Assembly (NCBI RefSeq): GCF_030547185.1
Contig: NZ_JAUOQR010000001.1
Coordinates: 310,001 to 374,000, forward strand
Length of the DNA stretch: 64,000 bases
DNA from: Neptuniibacter sp. 1_MG-2023
Lineage (GTDB): Bacteria > Pseudomonadota > Gammaproteobacteria > Pseudomonadales > Balneatricaceae
Direction: 5' to 3'
The position numbers were made by a program, and so were the translations under genes. Below are positions 1-9,671 of this stretch, piece after piece. Under the pieces are notes generated by a model, which worked only from the letters and a program-made list of their open reading frames with translations, had not been told where the DNA came from and did no database searches. Position 1 is the stretch's first letter. Every line of letters starts with the position of its first letter.

Positions 1-2016
1 TTCCCCACACAAACTAATAGCTAAACCAGCTTCTCTAGCGTTTTGAACCGCTCGATTAACCTCATGTACAACGGCTGGATGTAGGGGGTCATAAAGACTC
101 GCCACTCGCGCATTATTACGGTCCACTGAGAGTAGATACTGACTAAGATCATTGGAACCAATTGAGACAAAATCTAGTTCTTCAGCCCAAAAAGGGATCT
201 GTGATATAGCCGCGGGCACCTCAATCATACAGCCGACTTTGGGTGGATTAACGCTAAAGCCCTCCTCCTCCAGCTGCTCTAAAGCATTACAAACCAGTTT
301 TTTGAAGGACTGAATTTGCTCTTTAGCAGACACCATAGGTATCAATATATTTAACTGCCCCTCCGTTCCCGCAGAGAGTAGCATGGAGCGAATTTGAGTC
401 AGTAAAAGGTGGGCATTATCCAATCCAAAACGAATCCCTCTCCAGCCTAAGGCAGGGTTCATCTCATCCTGTATAGGGAAGTATGGGAGTTGTTTATCTC
501 CTCCTATATCAAGCACACGCATATAGATAGGGTTTGACGGAAAAGCGGCAAATATCTGCGAATAGATCTGTATCTGCTCATCTTCTGTAGGAAACGCTTG
601 GCACGTCATAAAAGGTATTTCAGTACGATATAAACCTATGCCTTCGGCACCGCTCGCCACACTGGGTTTAATATCATTAACTAAGCCACTGTTAGCCATT
701 AGCTTTATTTTCACGCCATCGACTGTCTGTGCTGGTAACTCTTTAAGCTGCTTGAGTTGCTCAACCTCTTTACTGTTCTTTTTACCCGCTCTGCGATACT
801 CATTACAGATAGCTTTACTTGGATTTTGAATAACACAGGCGTTATCCGCATCGAGTACAATTCGCTCCCCTTGAACGAAATGGTTATTTCGCCCAATCCC
901 AAGCACCGCAGGGATACCCAAGGCATTAGCAAGCACAGCCGTATGTGATAGATAGGAGCCGTTCATACACACAATACCGGCAACAATACCAGTCGGGAAT
1001 GTGGCTATATCAGTCACACTGATATCAGAACCCAATAAAATAATAGGCGTTTTCGGTAAATCTTTTACATGACTATCAACAGGACCGTTATAAATATTGA
1101 GGATTTTATTACCTAAATGGAGGAGATCATCAGCCCTCGCGGCTAAATAAGAATCTTCCATAGCCCTAAATGAATCGGCATAGGAATACAGAGCGCGCTT
1201 CAGTGCCGTTAAAATATTAGCACCGGACGTTACTTCAGACTCAATCAACACATTTAAAGCGGGATCTAGCAGTAGCATTTGATAAGCATCAAAAATACCG
1301 GAAATACTGCCATCACCTAAGCTCTGACCTAGCAGAGCTTTCTCTTCATTTAAACTAAGAACAACCTCCTCTTTAAGCGATTTCCAGCGTGCTAATTCCG
1401 CTTCGACATTATCACACTGACCCGCCTGAATCTGATCTAAACTCGCTGAGGAAAGTGTATACACTGGGGCCACAGCAATACCTGGAGCCCCTTTCACACC
1501 CTCAATGCGGAAATTTAATTGTTTTCTGCCTTTTTTTAAACGCATGACATTAGGCACAATTGCCGCTAAGTGAGCGGCAAGCGTGACTAAAAGTGCTTCA
1601 TAATCTTCAGACAGCTTTTCTGCTCGCCTGTTTTGTACAACTAAACCACCAACACTTTCACCTTGTCTTACTAAAGGGACGCCACAGTAACTTTTAAAAG
1701 CTTGCTCGCCTGTACTCGGTATAAATTCGTAGCCTTTTTCTGTAGAGGCATTGGCCACGTTAATTAAGTGTTTAGATGTGATCACTCGCCCAATCAGACC
1801 TTTACCCTCACCAAGCGAGATAGGGTGATCAGCTTTCAAACCATGAGTGGCAAAAAGCGTCGGTTCACGTTTTTCATTTAACAGATACAAACTACATACA
1901 TCGATAGAGAAGAGATCGCTAATGGAATCTACAATCAGCTTGATCTGCTTTTCAGGGTCGACTTCATTACTAACCCGGTTTATAAGTTTGGAAATCTGGA
2001 ATACGACATTATCCAT
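1..2016 (-). CDS. ptsP: GAF-domain phosphoenolpyruvate-protein phosphotransferase (PtsP-like, EI-Ntr), 3' end cut by window
   Basis: Enzyme I of the nitrogen phosphotransferase system passes phosphate from PEP to an NPr-type carrier in the cytosol. I read 672 codons from an ATG at 2016 with no stop before the window edge; the family is usually about 750 residues, so roughly 80 C-terminal residues are missing. The order is an N-terminal GAF domain (about residues 15-150), the phosphohistidine domain with the active-site His in GSYLSHTAVLA (near 905-970 on the DNA), and a PEP-binding barrel that reaches the catalytic Cys motif SLCGE at the very edge. The linker and the phospho-His loop are divergent from typical PtsP, so this may be a paralog. 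It is followed upstream by an MscS gene on the same strand 23 bp away, suggesting one transcription unit with the channel genes. Confidence 0.8.
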   Translation of the reverse strand, partial: MDNVVFQISKLINRVSNEVDPEKQIKLIVDSISDLFSIDVCSLYLLNEKREPTLFATHGLKADHPISLGEGKGLIGRVITSKHLINVANASTEKGYEFIPSTGEQAFKSYCGVPLVRQGESVGGLVVQNRRAEKLSEDYEALLVTLAAHLAAIVPNVMRLKKGRKQLNFRIEGVKGAPGIAVAPVYTLSSASLDQIQAGQCDNVEAELARWKSLKEEVVLSLNEEKALLGQSLGDGSISGIFDAYQMLLLDPALNVLIESEVTSGANILTALKRALYSYADSFRAMEDSYLAARADDLLHLGNKILNIYNGPVDSHVKDLPKTPIILLGSDISVTDIATFPTGIVAGIVCMNGSYLSHTAVLANALGIPAVLGIGRNNHFVQGERIVLDADNACVIQNPSKAICNEYRRAGKKNSKEVEQLKQLKELPAQTVDGVKIKLMANSGLVNDIKPSVASGAEGIGLYRTEIPFMTCQAFPTEDEQIQIYSQIFAAFPSNPIYMRVLDIGGDKQLPYFPIQDEMNPALGWRGIRFGLDNAHLLLTQIRSMLLSAGTEGQLNILIPMVSAKEQIQSFKKLVCNALEQLEEEGFSVNPPKVGCMIEVPAAISQIPFWAEELDFVSIGSNDLSQYLLSVDRNNARVASLYDPLHPAVVHEVNRAVQNAREAGLAISLCGE

Positions 2017-2039
2017 CTGATATCCCTTAAATTAACTAA

Positions 2040-2891
2040 TTACTTAGTATTTGATTCTTTGTGTTGCTCAGCAGCTTGCACTAACTGGATCGGCAATGGC
2101 TTAGTATGCTCTCCCACATAAACACTGGTATGAGGGAAAGGTATCTCAATACCTGCCGTATCTAATGCCTTTTTACACGCGATTAAGAGTTCACTTTTCG
2201 CATCTTTTAGCTCGGCTCGTACTACCCACACTGACAGTTGCAAATCCACTGATGAGGCATTAAACATAGTTACAATACAGAAAGGATCTGGATTAACCAA
2301 TGCACGAGGATGATGCAGTGCAGCCTCAAGTAAAACAGTTCTTGCCGCTTCTATATCTTCGTTGTAAGCAATACCAATAACAAGATCTACACGACGTATA
2401 GGAAAGCGTGAAAGGTTTACAAAGGTAGTTTTAATTAATGTTTCATTAGGCACACGAATCATTACATTATCAAAAGTTCTAAGCTTTATAGACAGCAGGT
2501 CAATCGCTATGACCTCCCCCGTAAACTCATTCAACGTCAAGACATCGCCCACTTCAAAAGGTTTTTCAGCGATCAAAAACAAGCCACTAATTAAATTAGA
2601 CGCTGATGTTTGTGATGCAAAACCTACAGCAACAGATAAAACCCCCGCCGCACCCAGCAACACACTCATGCTAAAGCCCAGCTCTTTTAAACCTGATAGG
2701 AAAAAGAGCATAAACAGTAGATAAAAAATTAACATACTGCCCAATAGCTGGTGATGGGTACTTAATTTATTATCGCTCAACTTACGAAACAGACGTGAAG
2801 CTAGCTTGGCAATAATAAAACCAACAACAATAAACAGTATGGCCCTAAACCAAGAAACAAGGGCAACGCTTTGTAAAAATTCAGGCATCAT
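2040..2891 (-). CDS. Small-conductance mechanosensitive channel, MscS family
   Basis: This inner-membrane channel opens under membrane tension and releases osmolytes. The 283-residue protein has three predicted membrane helices (about residues 12-30, 48-68 and 75-105). The third is the Gly/Ala-rich pore helix (GAAGVLSVAVGFASQ) followed by NLISGLFL and the FEVGD start of the beta domain, all typical of MscS. The length matches E. coli MscS (286 residues). The start codon is directly adjacent to the stop of the DUF432-like gene (no gap), indicating translational coupling. Its place between a PtsP-like enzyme and an MgtE magnesium channel suggests a role in ion or osmotic homeostasis. The gating specificity cannot be read from the sequence. 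Confidence 0.92.
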   Translation of the reverse strand: MMPEFLQSVALVSWFRAILFIVVGFIIAKLASRLFRKLSDNKLSTHHQLLGSMLIFYLLFMLFFLSGLKELGFSMSVLLGAAGVLSVAVGFASQTSASNLISGLFLIAEKPFEVGDVLTLNEFTGEVIAIDLLSIKLRTFDNVMIRVPNETLIKTTFVNLSRFPIRRVDLVIGIAYNEDIEAARTVLLEAALHHPRALVNPDPFCIVTMFNASSVDLQLSVWVVRAELKDAKSELLIACKKALDTAGIEIPFPHTSVYVGEHTKPLPIQLVQAAEQHKESNTK

Positions 2892-3689
2892 TTATCCCAT
2901 TATCAACTTCATAGCTGTACGAAGCCTACTGGATTGTTTTGAATCTCTAGCCGTGGATATTTTTTCACATCCACCCAGTTCATCCGGTGGTTTTTGTGAC
3001 GTAACTATAACGGTTTCACCCGTTTCAGCATCCATTCGAAATCTAATCGATTCAGTCCAGAACCCTGCGGATTCTGAATAAAATAGACTCAACATATTTA
3101 AAGGTAGTGATAAGCGCTGAATGGTTAATGGGGAATGGCTACTATCATTAACAATTTCCAACGCGGTAATTGCACGGTGCTCTTTACGGCTCACTTGGCT
3201 TAATTCAGACGGTGCTGCAGTTTTTGTGCTGTAACACAACGCACCTTCTATGGAACTGCTACCGACCCAACTCATACGCGGTATAACTGCAGGGTATTCC
3301 GTCATCACTTTTTGCGTATCTATAGTTTTTAACTGTACCCATAAGGATGTACTAACATACAACACTACCCGCCCTTTAGGGCCTAATTTAATGGGCGTAT
3401 CAGCATTCACTTGATAAGGTTTATCCGCTAGTTGTAGCTCGATATAAACGGATTCCTCCTCTGGACCACTATAGAGACGTTCTCCGACCTTAACCTCTTG
3501 AGGTAAGTCGTCTATTTTTCGTAGGGCTTCACGTAAGGCTGGCTTATCTCGGCTTTGATAATTTACTGCCGTAAGAAGCTCATTGCCATTTTGTTGTAAA
3601 AAGAGTGTCAGATCTCCCAGCGCCATGGAATACCACTGTTTTTCTTCTAGATTTAATTCTTGCTGAGCAGGCTGATCAATTATATACAT
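2892..3689 (-). CDS. DUF432-like protein of unknown function, linked to mscS
   Basis: A 265-residue soluble protein without signal peptide or membrane helix. The sequence pattern (an N-terminal region followed by repeated beta segments such as GPKGRVVLYVSTSLWVQL and SLPLNMLSLFYSE) recalls DUF432 proteins, which from memory are often encoded beside mechanosensitive channels; I could not run a profile to confirm this. It directly abuts mscS and lies 11 bp downstream of mgtE, so it is almost surely co-expressed with both. A plausible inference is an accessory or regulatory partner of the MscS channel, but no catalytic motif is visible. The function is unknown. Confidence 0.6.
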   Translation of the reverse strand: MYIIDQPAQQELNLEEKQWYSMALGDLTLFLQQNGNELLTAVNYQSRDKPALREALRKIDDLPQEVKVGERLYSGPEEESVYIELQLADKPYQVNADTPIKLGPKGRVVLYVSTSLWVQLKTIDTQKVMTEYPAVIPRMSWVGSSSIEGALCYSTKTAAPSELSQVSRKEHRAITALEIVNDSSHSPLTIQRLSLPLNMLSLFYSESAGFWTESIRFRMDAETGETVIVTSQKPPDELGGCEKISTARDSKQSSRLRTAMKLIMG

Positions 3690-3700
3690 TTTCTATCCAA

Positions 3701-5053
3701 CTAAAGAATCAACAGAGTTCCTAACCCCAAGAACGTCACAAAACCTACAACATCGGTTACTGTTGTTAACACCACAGCACCTGACAAAGCAGGATCAAAC
3801 TTTAATTTATCCAAAATCAAAGGAATATAAACACCCGATAGCGCCGCCACCATAATATTTGCCATAACAGCAATACCTATAACCAAGCCAATAACGCCAC
3901 TATCAAACCAATACCAAGTCACCAAGCCAATAACAACCGCCCAACCCACGCCATTAAACAAGGCGATACCTAGCTCTTGCTTACTCAATAACCATGAATT
4001 TCTAAATGTCACCTGCTTAGTCGCTAACCCCCTAATAATAAGCGTCAATGTCTGACTACCGGCAATCCCTCCCATAGACGCAACAACCGGCATCAATACA
4101 GCTAAGGCCACCACTTGGCTCAGTACTGCTTCAAATAAACCTATAGTCCACGATGCTAAAAATGCTGTTAGTAAGTTTAATCCTAACCAAACAGCGCGTT
4201 GCCGTGCCCCTTTAAAAACAGGAACAAATAGATCAGCAGATTCATTAAGACCAACTTTGGCCATAAATTGTGATTCGAAATGCTCCCTTGTAATCCACAA
4301 AGCTATAGCTTGTGTAATACACCCCACAAGCCGCCCATCATTATCAACAATGGGTAAGGAATATTCGCCCGAATGCTCTAAAGTTTCGGCTGCGGTCATT
4401 AATGGATCACTCCCAAGCACGGGACTCGACACTGTTTCAATCATCCCTCGCACCATCCGTATTGGATCTTTCTCTTTAAGCAATACAGAGACAGGGATAA
4501 CCCCTAGAAACAGCCCCTGCTTATCAACTACAAAGACCTGATCAAAAAGTTCCGTCGTTCCTCTCTTTAAAGCTCTGATCGCATCTCTTGTTTTTGCATT
4601 CGGCGGAATAGTCACTATATGATGATCGGCATAACGACCTATATGCTTTTCATCAAATTCCGCCGCACCTTGATACCAACTTTTCTGTTTGGAATCTAAA
4701 TAACCGAATGCTTTTTCAATCAGCTCTTCAGTTAGGTTATCTGATAACTCAATCAGACTCTCAGCATCTAACGACCTTAAAATAAGATCTAAAGTGCTTT
4801 CATCTAGTGTTAAAAGAATAGAATCCCGCGCCTGATAACGCATACCCAAGAGCACTGAAGTTTTTTGCTCATCGGGAACTTGTTGCCAACGTGCACAACG
4901 GCTTTCAATAGGTAGCGATTCCAGTAATAAACTGATTTCAGTGGGTACTAGCTGTTCAACCGCATTATCAAAAACAACGGACGGGCTCTCTTCTGGGGTA
5001 TTAAGTTGAGATACAAACCCTTCAAGATCTTCTTTTTTTTCTATTTCATTCAT
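3701..5053 (-). CDS. mgtE: Magnesium transporter MgtE
   Basis: MgtE is a Mg2+-gated Mg2+ channel of the inner membrane. The 450-residue protein has the family order: an acidic, helical N domain (about 20-135), paired CBS domains (about 140-260; GVIPVSVLL and GCITQAIAL mark their ends), a connecting helix and five membrane helices (about 285-450). The pore-region signature PVVASMGGIAGSQTLTLIIRG lies in the second helix region and the Asp-rich end of the last helices (TTVTDVVGFVTFLG) is present. The length fits the family. It is probably the first gene of the minus-strand cluster mgtE, DUF432-like, mscS, ptsP-like. No Mg-sensing leader RNA was recognised in the 467 bp upstream region. Confidence 0.95.
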   Translation of the reverse strand: MNEIEKKEDLEGFVSQLNTPEESPSVVFDNAVEQLVPTEISLLLESLPIESRCARWQQVPDEQKTSVLLGMRYQARDSILLTLDESTLDLILRSLDAESLIELSDNLTEELIEKAFGYLDSKQKSWYQGAAEFDEKHIGRYADHHIVTIPPNAKTRDAIRALKRGTTELFDQVFVVDKQGLFLGVIPVSVLLKEKDPIRMVRGMIETVSSPVLGSDPLMTAAETLEHSGEYSLPIVDNDGRLVGCITQAIALWITREHFESQFMAKVGLNESADLFVPVFKGARQRAVWLGLNLLTAFLASWTIGLFEAVLSQVVALAVLMPVVASMGGIAGSQTLTLIIRGLATKQVTFRNSWLLSKQELGIALFNGVGWAVVIGLVTWYWFDSGVIGLVIGIAVMANIMVAALSGVYIPLILDKLKFDPALSGAVVLTTVTDVVGFVTFLGLGTLLIL

Positions 5054-5520
5054 TCAAGAGCCTAAAACATCAAATAATTGATACGAAGTCATAGATATGC
5101 ACACTTTGTTGTTCATCAAACAATCCTACGATCTAAAAAGTAACTCTATCTAAAGGATCAATAGATAAATAACGAACAGAAAACAGCAGGTTAACGGCTC
5201 TAATATTGACATTACTCGCTTTCATTTCATGACTCAATTTATAACCGAAAAATTACCCATTATTCTCTTTAACTATGTTAAAAGGGGCGTTTAACTGTAC
5301 ATATATTACCAATGGACTCTACAATTTAATTTTACATTCAAGCTAGCCCATACCCTCCATCTACAGGATAATGCCGATCTAGCTTGTATCTCTGTTACAT
5401 CAAAAAACAGACGGTAAAATCAAGAAAATGAGAGCCTCACCACTTGAATATAAGCACAGTGCAGTGTGCTAAGTAGTGAGATTAACCATAGAACACAAGT
5501 CATATTTTTAAGGATAGTTC
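5054..5520. other. Intergenic region between divergent mgtE and panE
   Basis: This 467-bp AT-rich stretch separates divergently transcribed genes and must contain promoters for both. I see no convincing small gene, riboswitch, repeat or hairpin in it. No clear consensus promoter could be picked by eye with confidence. Confidence 0.5.
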
Positions 5521-6480
5521 ATGAAAGTTGCAATTTGGGGCGCAGGCGGAATTGGTTGCTACTACGGAGTAAAGCTACTTAACGCCGGTCATCAGGTTAC
5601 TTTTATTGCACGAAGCGAACACCTGGAAGCAATGCAAACTAAAGGACTTAGATTGCAGCATTCATCTATCAATTTCCAGGGTCCTGTGAATGCACTAAGT
5701 CAGGCAGAGTGGTCTGATAAATATCAATGCAATGACTTCGATCTCATCATCCTCTGCCTTAAAAGCACAGCCACTGCAGCTGTCATGGATGAAATGGCCT
5801 CTTGGTTAAAACAAGGCAGCTGCCCTATTCTATCCCTACAAAACGGTGTAGATAATGAAGCGCAAATAGCCGCCGTTATTGGCCAAAAAAGAACGCTAGG
5901 GGGTTTAGCCGTTAGAATAGGTGGACATATTACCCAACCGGGAACAGTAGAGGCTGACGGTATTGCACAAATTATATTCGGGCAATGGCCGAACACTCAA
6001 AAGCCGACAGATACAGCTTTATTAAACACACTATATGAGATGTTTAGTGCGGCTGATATTGATATTCAAGTCAGTGATGACATCCGTCGCGAGCTCTGGC
6101 GAAAACTCCTAATCAACAACGGTGTTAATCCGCTATCTGCCCTAACGGAATTAAATACCCAACAGATAACATCAGAACCTCATTTAGGCCGAACCGTTTA
6201 CAAAATGATGGAGGAAGCCGCTCAAGCAGCAAGTTATGACAATGTGACCCTAACAAAAGTAGATGTGGATGAAATGTTCACACTGATCAGTAATTTTAAT
6301 GCGATTAAAACATCGATGCTGGTCGATTTAGAAAAAGGTAGGCCTTTAGAACAGGATGCCATTAGTGGCGCAGTCATTGAGCGCTGCCTAAAACTCAAAA
6401 CCCCTGCAACGACAACAGAGCTCATTGATACATTATTACGGATTAAATGCGACAAGCTCGCTCAGATAGAAAATAACTAA
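5521..6480 (+). CDS. panE: 2-dehydropantoate 2-reductase
   Basis: This enzyme reduces ketopantoate to pantoate with NADPH in pantothenate/CoA synthesis, in the cytosol. The 319-residue protein begins with the Rossmann motif GAGGIGCYYG (residues 7-16) and carries the family catalytic segment RRELWRKLLINNGVNPLSAL (about 191-210), where the Lys is the expected catalytic residue. The length is normal (E. coli PanE is 303). It is monocistronic and converges with the diguanylate cyclase gene, whose stop lies 27 bp away; no clear terminator sits between them. Paralogs of PanE with other ketoacid substrates exist, so the exact substrate is inferred. Confidence 0.88.
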   Translation: MKVAIWGAGGIGCYYGVKLLNAGHQVTFIARSEHLEAMQTKGLRLQHSSINFQGPVNALSQAEWSDKYQCNDFDLIILCLKSTATAAVMDEMASWLKQGSCPILSLQNGVDNEAQIAAVIGQKRTLGGLAVRIGGHITQPGTVEADGIAQIIFGQWPNTQKPTDTALLNTLYEMFSAADIDIQVSDDIRRELWRKLLINNGVNPLSALTELNTQQITSEPHLGRTVYKMMEEAAQAASYDNVTLTKVDVDEMFTLISNFNAIKTSMLVDLEKGRPLEQDAISGAVIERCLKLKTPATTTELIDTLLRIKCDKLAQIENN

Positions 6481-6507
6481 GGCATCCAAACAGATTATAG
6501 ATAGGCG

Positions 6508-8478
6508 TCACTTTGTAAGAGCTTTAGCAAACCCGCGACCTGATGCTTTCACTTCGTACAACGCCCTATCTGCCTCGGCCATCAATTGGCTCAAAGTCTG
6601 AATATCATCATCTAACTCGGCTACACCAATGCTTAAACTAAAATGAAGTTTCTCAGCCTCTATATCAACCACTTCAAATTTTGCTAGTTCTGAAATCCGG
6701 TTCGCAATCATCAATGCTGTATTTCTTTCAGTCTTCGGCATCAAGATACCAAACTCTTCGCCACCTAAACGAGCTAACAGATCACCTTGGCGTATATTTC
6801 TCTCTAGAAATGCGGCCATACTTTTTAATACTTGATCACCTGCATGATGTCCATATTGATCATTAATTCGTTTAAAATAATCAGCATCAATCATTAAAAA
6901 GCTTAATGACTGATTACTTTTCTTAGCTTGCTCAAAAAGCGCCTCGCCAAACTCTACAAAGCTACGGCGATTATATAAATGAGTTAAGCTATCTTTAGTC
7001 GCTAAAATTTCTAGCTGCTGCCGATGAGCATCTTTTTCGGCTTCCAAATTTTTACGGGAATTAATATCTAGATGAATCCCAGAGACCCTTAATGGGGTTC
7101 CTGCTTTATCTCTCTCCACCACTTTACCCTGCGTTAAGACCCAAACCCACTTGCCGCTTTTATGCTTCATCCTTAATTCATGCTGATAGTAAGCAGTCAC
7201 GCCATCTAAATGATTTTGCAAAGCAGTTTCCACAAGTGGTAAATCATCGGGATGAACTAAACTACGCCACGTATCAAAGGTAACGGGCATTAACTCTGCT
7301 AATGTATAACCGAGCAGATCAGCCCAGCGATCATTAAATTGCACCTGCTCAATTTCAAAGTTCCAAGTCCACGTACCGACATGCGTAGCCCAAATCATTT
7401 CTTCTAACATGCTTCGCTCAATAGCTAACTCATTTTGTATATCCGCCAATTTTTGGTTACTACGCAATAAAAAGAGATAACCCATAATTAATGAAAAGAG
7501 TAAAGCAATAGCCAGTACTATAGACAACTTGTACTGCTCCCAAACATCTAACAGGGAGATAGGTAAATCATGATCAAAAGGCGGGAAACGCTGTGTACGC
7601 AATAGATGAGTGATGCTCGAATAGTTCGCAGGTATATCAAAACCACCGATATTCATAGCTACCGAGTACGCATCATCTGGCGTTAGCTTCAGCAACTCTG
7701 CAACTACATATTTTGTTACCTCATTATCAGTATAAGGTAATGCAGCAAAAGGCCATTCAGGATAAAGCGTTGTTGATGATAGTAAAGGGAACGACATTAA
7801 AGACTGCTGATTAACGATCTTAACTTGCTCGAGTAACAGATCTCCTTCCGTGACCATCTGCTCTAACACTCCCGTTCTCACAAACCCTGCATCCACATCA
7901 CCCGACAGAACTTTTTTTACAACTTGATCATGGGGCATACCTAATTCAACGAGTTCGAGACTATCATGCAAACCTTCGAGCTGACTCTCCAATGCAAAGG
8001 CTTGCATCTGATATCCGCCCAAAGAAAAAGAGCTAACAATAGCCACTTTTTTATTCTGTAAACTCTCTAGATTGGTGATTGAAGCGTTATCCGCTTTAGT
8101 GAAAATAACGCCACCAAAGGATTTAATAAACTGCTCCCCTGTTTTATTTACCATAGTCAAAATAGGAGAGGAAAGCCCATAACGCTCTTGCAGGTACATA
8201 TAAAAACTGGGGTTCGCCAATACATAAGCGACACTGCGATTTGATACTGCCCGCTCTAATTCATCAAAATAAAAAGCTTTGATCTTAAATGAATAGTTTG
8301 GGTTCTTACTATTTAAAAGGTTGGCCAGTGAATCCCACCGTTGGTTAATAACTGCTTTATCTCTAACAGCAAGCACACCAATAGTAATTTCATCGGAAAC
8401 CATTGCTGACAATCCAGGACTATAGCAACAAACAGCTATACAGAATCCTAATAAGCACCTCGATAATCTATTTTTCAT
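6508..8478 (-). CDS. Membrane diguanylate cyclase with PhnD-like periplasmic sensor, PAS and GGDEF
   Basis: This is a predicted c-di-GMP synthase controlled by a periplasmic ligand-binding domain. In order, the 656-residue protein has a signal peptide (1-25), a PhnD/transferrin-type substrate-binding domain (about 30-295), one membrane helix (about 312-334), a PAS domain with its PAC end (about 365-475) and a GGDEF domain (about 490-656). The active site is intact (RLGGEEFGIL) and an RxxD allosteric I-site (RQGD) lies five residues before it, so product inhibition is expected. The start overlaps the stop of the upstream lipoprotein gene by 4 bp, so sensor input may come from that binding protein. 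The ligand is unknown; PhnD-like domains often bind phosphonates, phosphite or related anions. Confidence 0.9.
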   Translation of the reverse strand: MKNRLSRCLLGFCIAVCCYSPGLSAMVSDEITIGVLAVRDKAVINQRWDSLANLLNSKNPNYSFKIKAFYFDELERAVSNRSVAYVLANPSFYMYLQERYGLSSPILTMVNKTGEQFIKSFGGVIFTKADNASITNLESLQNKKVAIVSSFSLGGYQMQAFALESQLEGLHDSLELVELGMPHDQVVKKVLSGDVDAGFVRTGVLEQMVTEGDLLLEQVKIVNQQSLMSFPLLSSTTLYPEWPFAALPYTDNEVTKYVVAELLKLTPDDAYSVAMNIGGFDIPANYSSITHLLRTQRFPPFDHDLPISLLDVWEQYKLSIVLAIALLFSLIMGYLFLLRSNQKLADIQNELAIERSMLEEMIWATHVGTWTWNFEIEQVQFNDRWADLLGYTLAELMPVTFDTWRSLVHPDDLPLVETALQNHLDGVTAYYQHELRMKHKSGKWVWVLTQGKVVERDKAGTPLRVSGIHLDINSRKNLEAEKDAHRQQLEILATKDSLTHLYNRRSFVEFGEALFEQAKKSNQSLSFLMIDADYFKRINDQYGHHAGDQVLKSMAAFLERNIRQGDLLARLGGEEFGILMPKTERNTALMIANRISELAKFEVVDIEAEKLHFSLSIGVAELDDDIQTLSQLMAEADRALYEVKASGRGFAKALTK

Positions 8479-9446
8479 AGGCTAACAAAGCTCGGATCAA
8501 CAAGGTTCTTAATATTCACAGGTTCCTTAATCAAGGCTGATTGCGTCATAACCTGTACTATCTCCCCGCCTACTCGATCGAGTTCTGATGGGGTTCCTTT
8601 CATTAAGCGCTGGTTATTCGATCGGTTGGGTAGAAGTAAGCCTTCGAACAAAAAAGGAATTAAATCCGGCTCCATTCCTAAACGAGGAGCCATACGGTAT
8701 AGAGCATCTTCTCGCTGTACATCAAAATGACGCAGCGCCCTAAAATGTGCATCAATCAGATGGGTAATTTGCTTTCGCTTATGTAAAGCTTCTGTTTTTA
8801 CCGCCAAAACATCTAAAATTATTTCCGGCATTGATCGGCTATCAAAGAGTTTAAACCCGCCCGCCATAATTAACTTTCTGGCCACAGGTTCGTAAGTGAT
8901 AACGCAATCAACTTTTCCGTCCAGCCAAGCAGTCTCTTGATCATCTATAGTGATATCCACAACGGTAATATCATCTTTAGTGAGCCCGGCTTGATCTAAT
9001 AGATGGCTTAATACAACCGCACCTACTGCTGAGGTTTCAACACCAATGCGTTTACCTTTTATATCGGAGAGTTTAGATAACCTTGTACGCGAAATAACTT
9101 GATCCGCGCCAGCCGATATATCTAAGATAGCGACAACTGTGAGTTCGATCCCTTCTGACCTAGCTCGTATCACTTCATCAAACGTTAAAGTCGCAGCTTC
9201 GACTTTACCTTCTTTGATTAATTCCAGTGACTCACTGGCAGAATAAGTATCTTGAAACCTTATCTGTGCAGTATCCACCCAGCCCAATTGATCAGCGAGA
9301 TACATAAACGTATAACCGGGCCAAACATGAGTAGCAACAACCAATGGATCTTTAGAACTAGAACAACCATTAAGTAACGTGAGCAAAAAGATAAAACAAG
9401 CAGTAAATAGTCCCTGTAGAAAATTCCGTTTTTGCATATTTATCAC
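8475..9446 (-). CDS. NMT1/SsuA-type substrate-binding lipoprotein
   Basis: A 323-residue periplasmic binding lipoprotein with a lipobox (LLNGC, Cys about residue 28) after a hydrophobic signal. The mature part begins PLVVATHVWPGYTFMYLADQLGW, the typical start of the SsuA/NMT1/TauA family (sulfonates, taurine, pyrimidine precursors and similar ligands). No ABC permease or ATPase gene is nearby; instead the gene overlaps by 4 bp the start of a diguanylate cyclase with its own binding-protein-like sensor. This suggests that the lipoprotein delivers or buffers a ligand for signalling rather than transport. That role is inference. A Leu/Pro-rich C-terminus (about residues 270-323) is longer than in minimal family members. 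Confidence 0.82.
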   Translation of the reverse strand: MINMQKRNFLQGLFTACFIFLLTLLNGCSSSKDPLVVATHVWPGYTFMYLADQLGWVDTAQIRFQDTYSASESLELIKEGKVEAATLTFDEVIRARSEGIELTVVAILDISAGADQVISRTRLSKLSDIKGKRIGVETSAVGAVVLSHLLDQAGLTKDDITVVDITIDDQETAWLDGKVDCVITYEPVARKLIMAGGFKLFDSRSMPEIILDVLAVKTEALHKRKQITHLIDAHFRALRHFDVQREDALYRMAPRLGMEPDLIPFLFEGLLLPNRSNNQRLMKGTPSELDRVGGEIVQVMTQSALIKEPVNIKNLVDPSFVSL

Positions 9447-9671
9447 TTAACGAGAACAAGTAGGATAAGTGTAGATTAATGAAACATAAAAAACAGCCAT
9501 AAGTCTGACTTAATCATGACCCTTATCACATAAATAAAATTAACCTATACAAAAACGGCCAAATCTACACCTACTTCGAGAGGAGGACTACAAAAACCGA
9601 CAGATAAATAGGTATAAGGCTAATGTGCAGAATTCTGTACAAAAAAATAAGATCGCAAGATGCTGGCGAAT

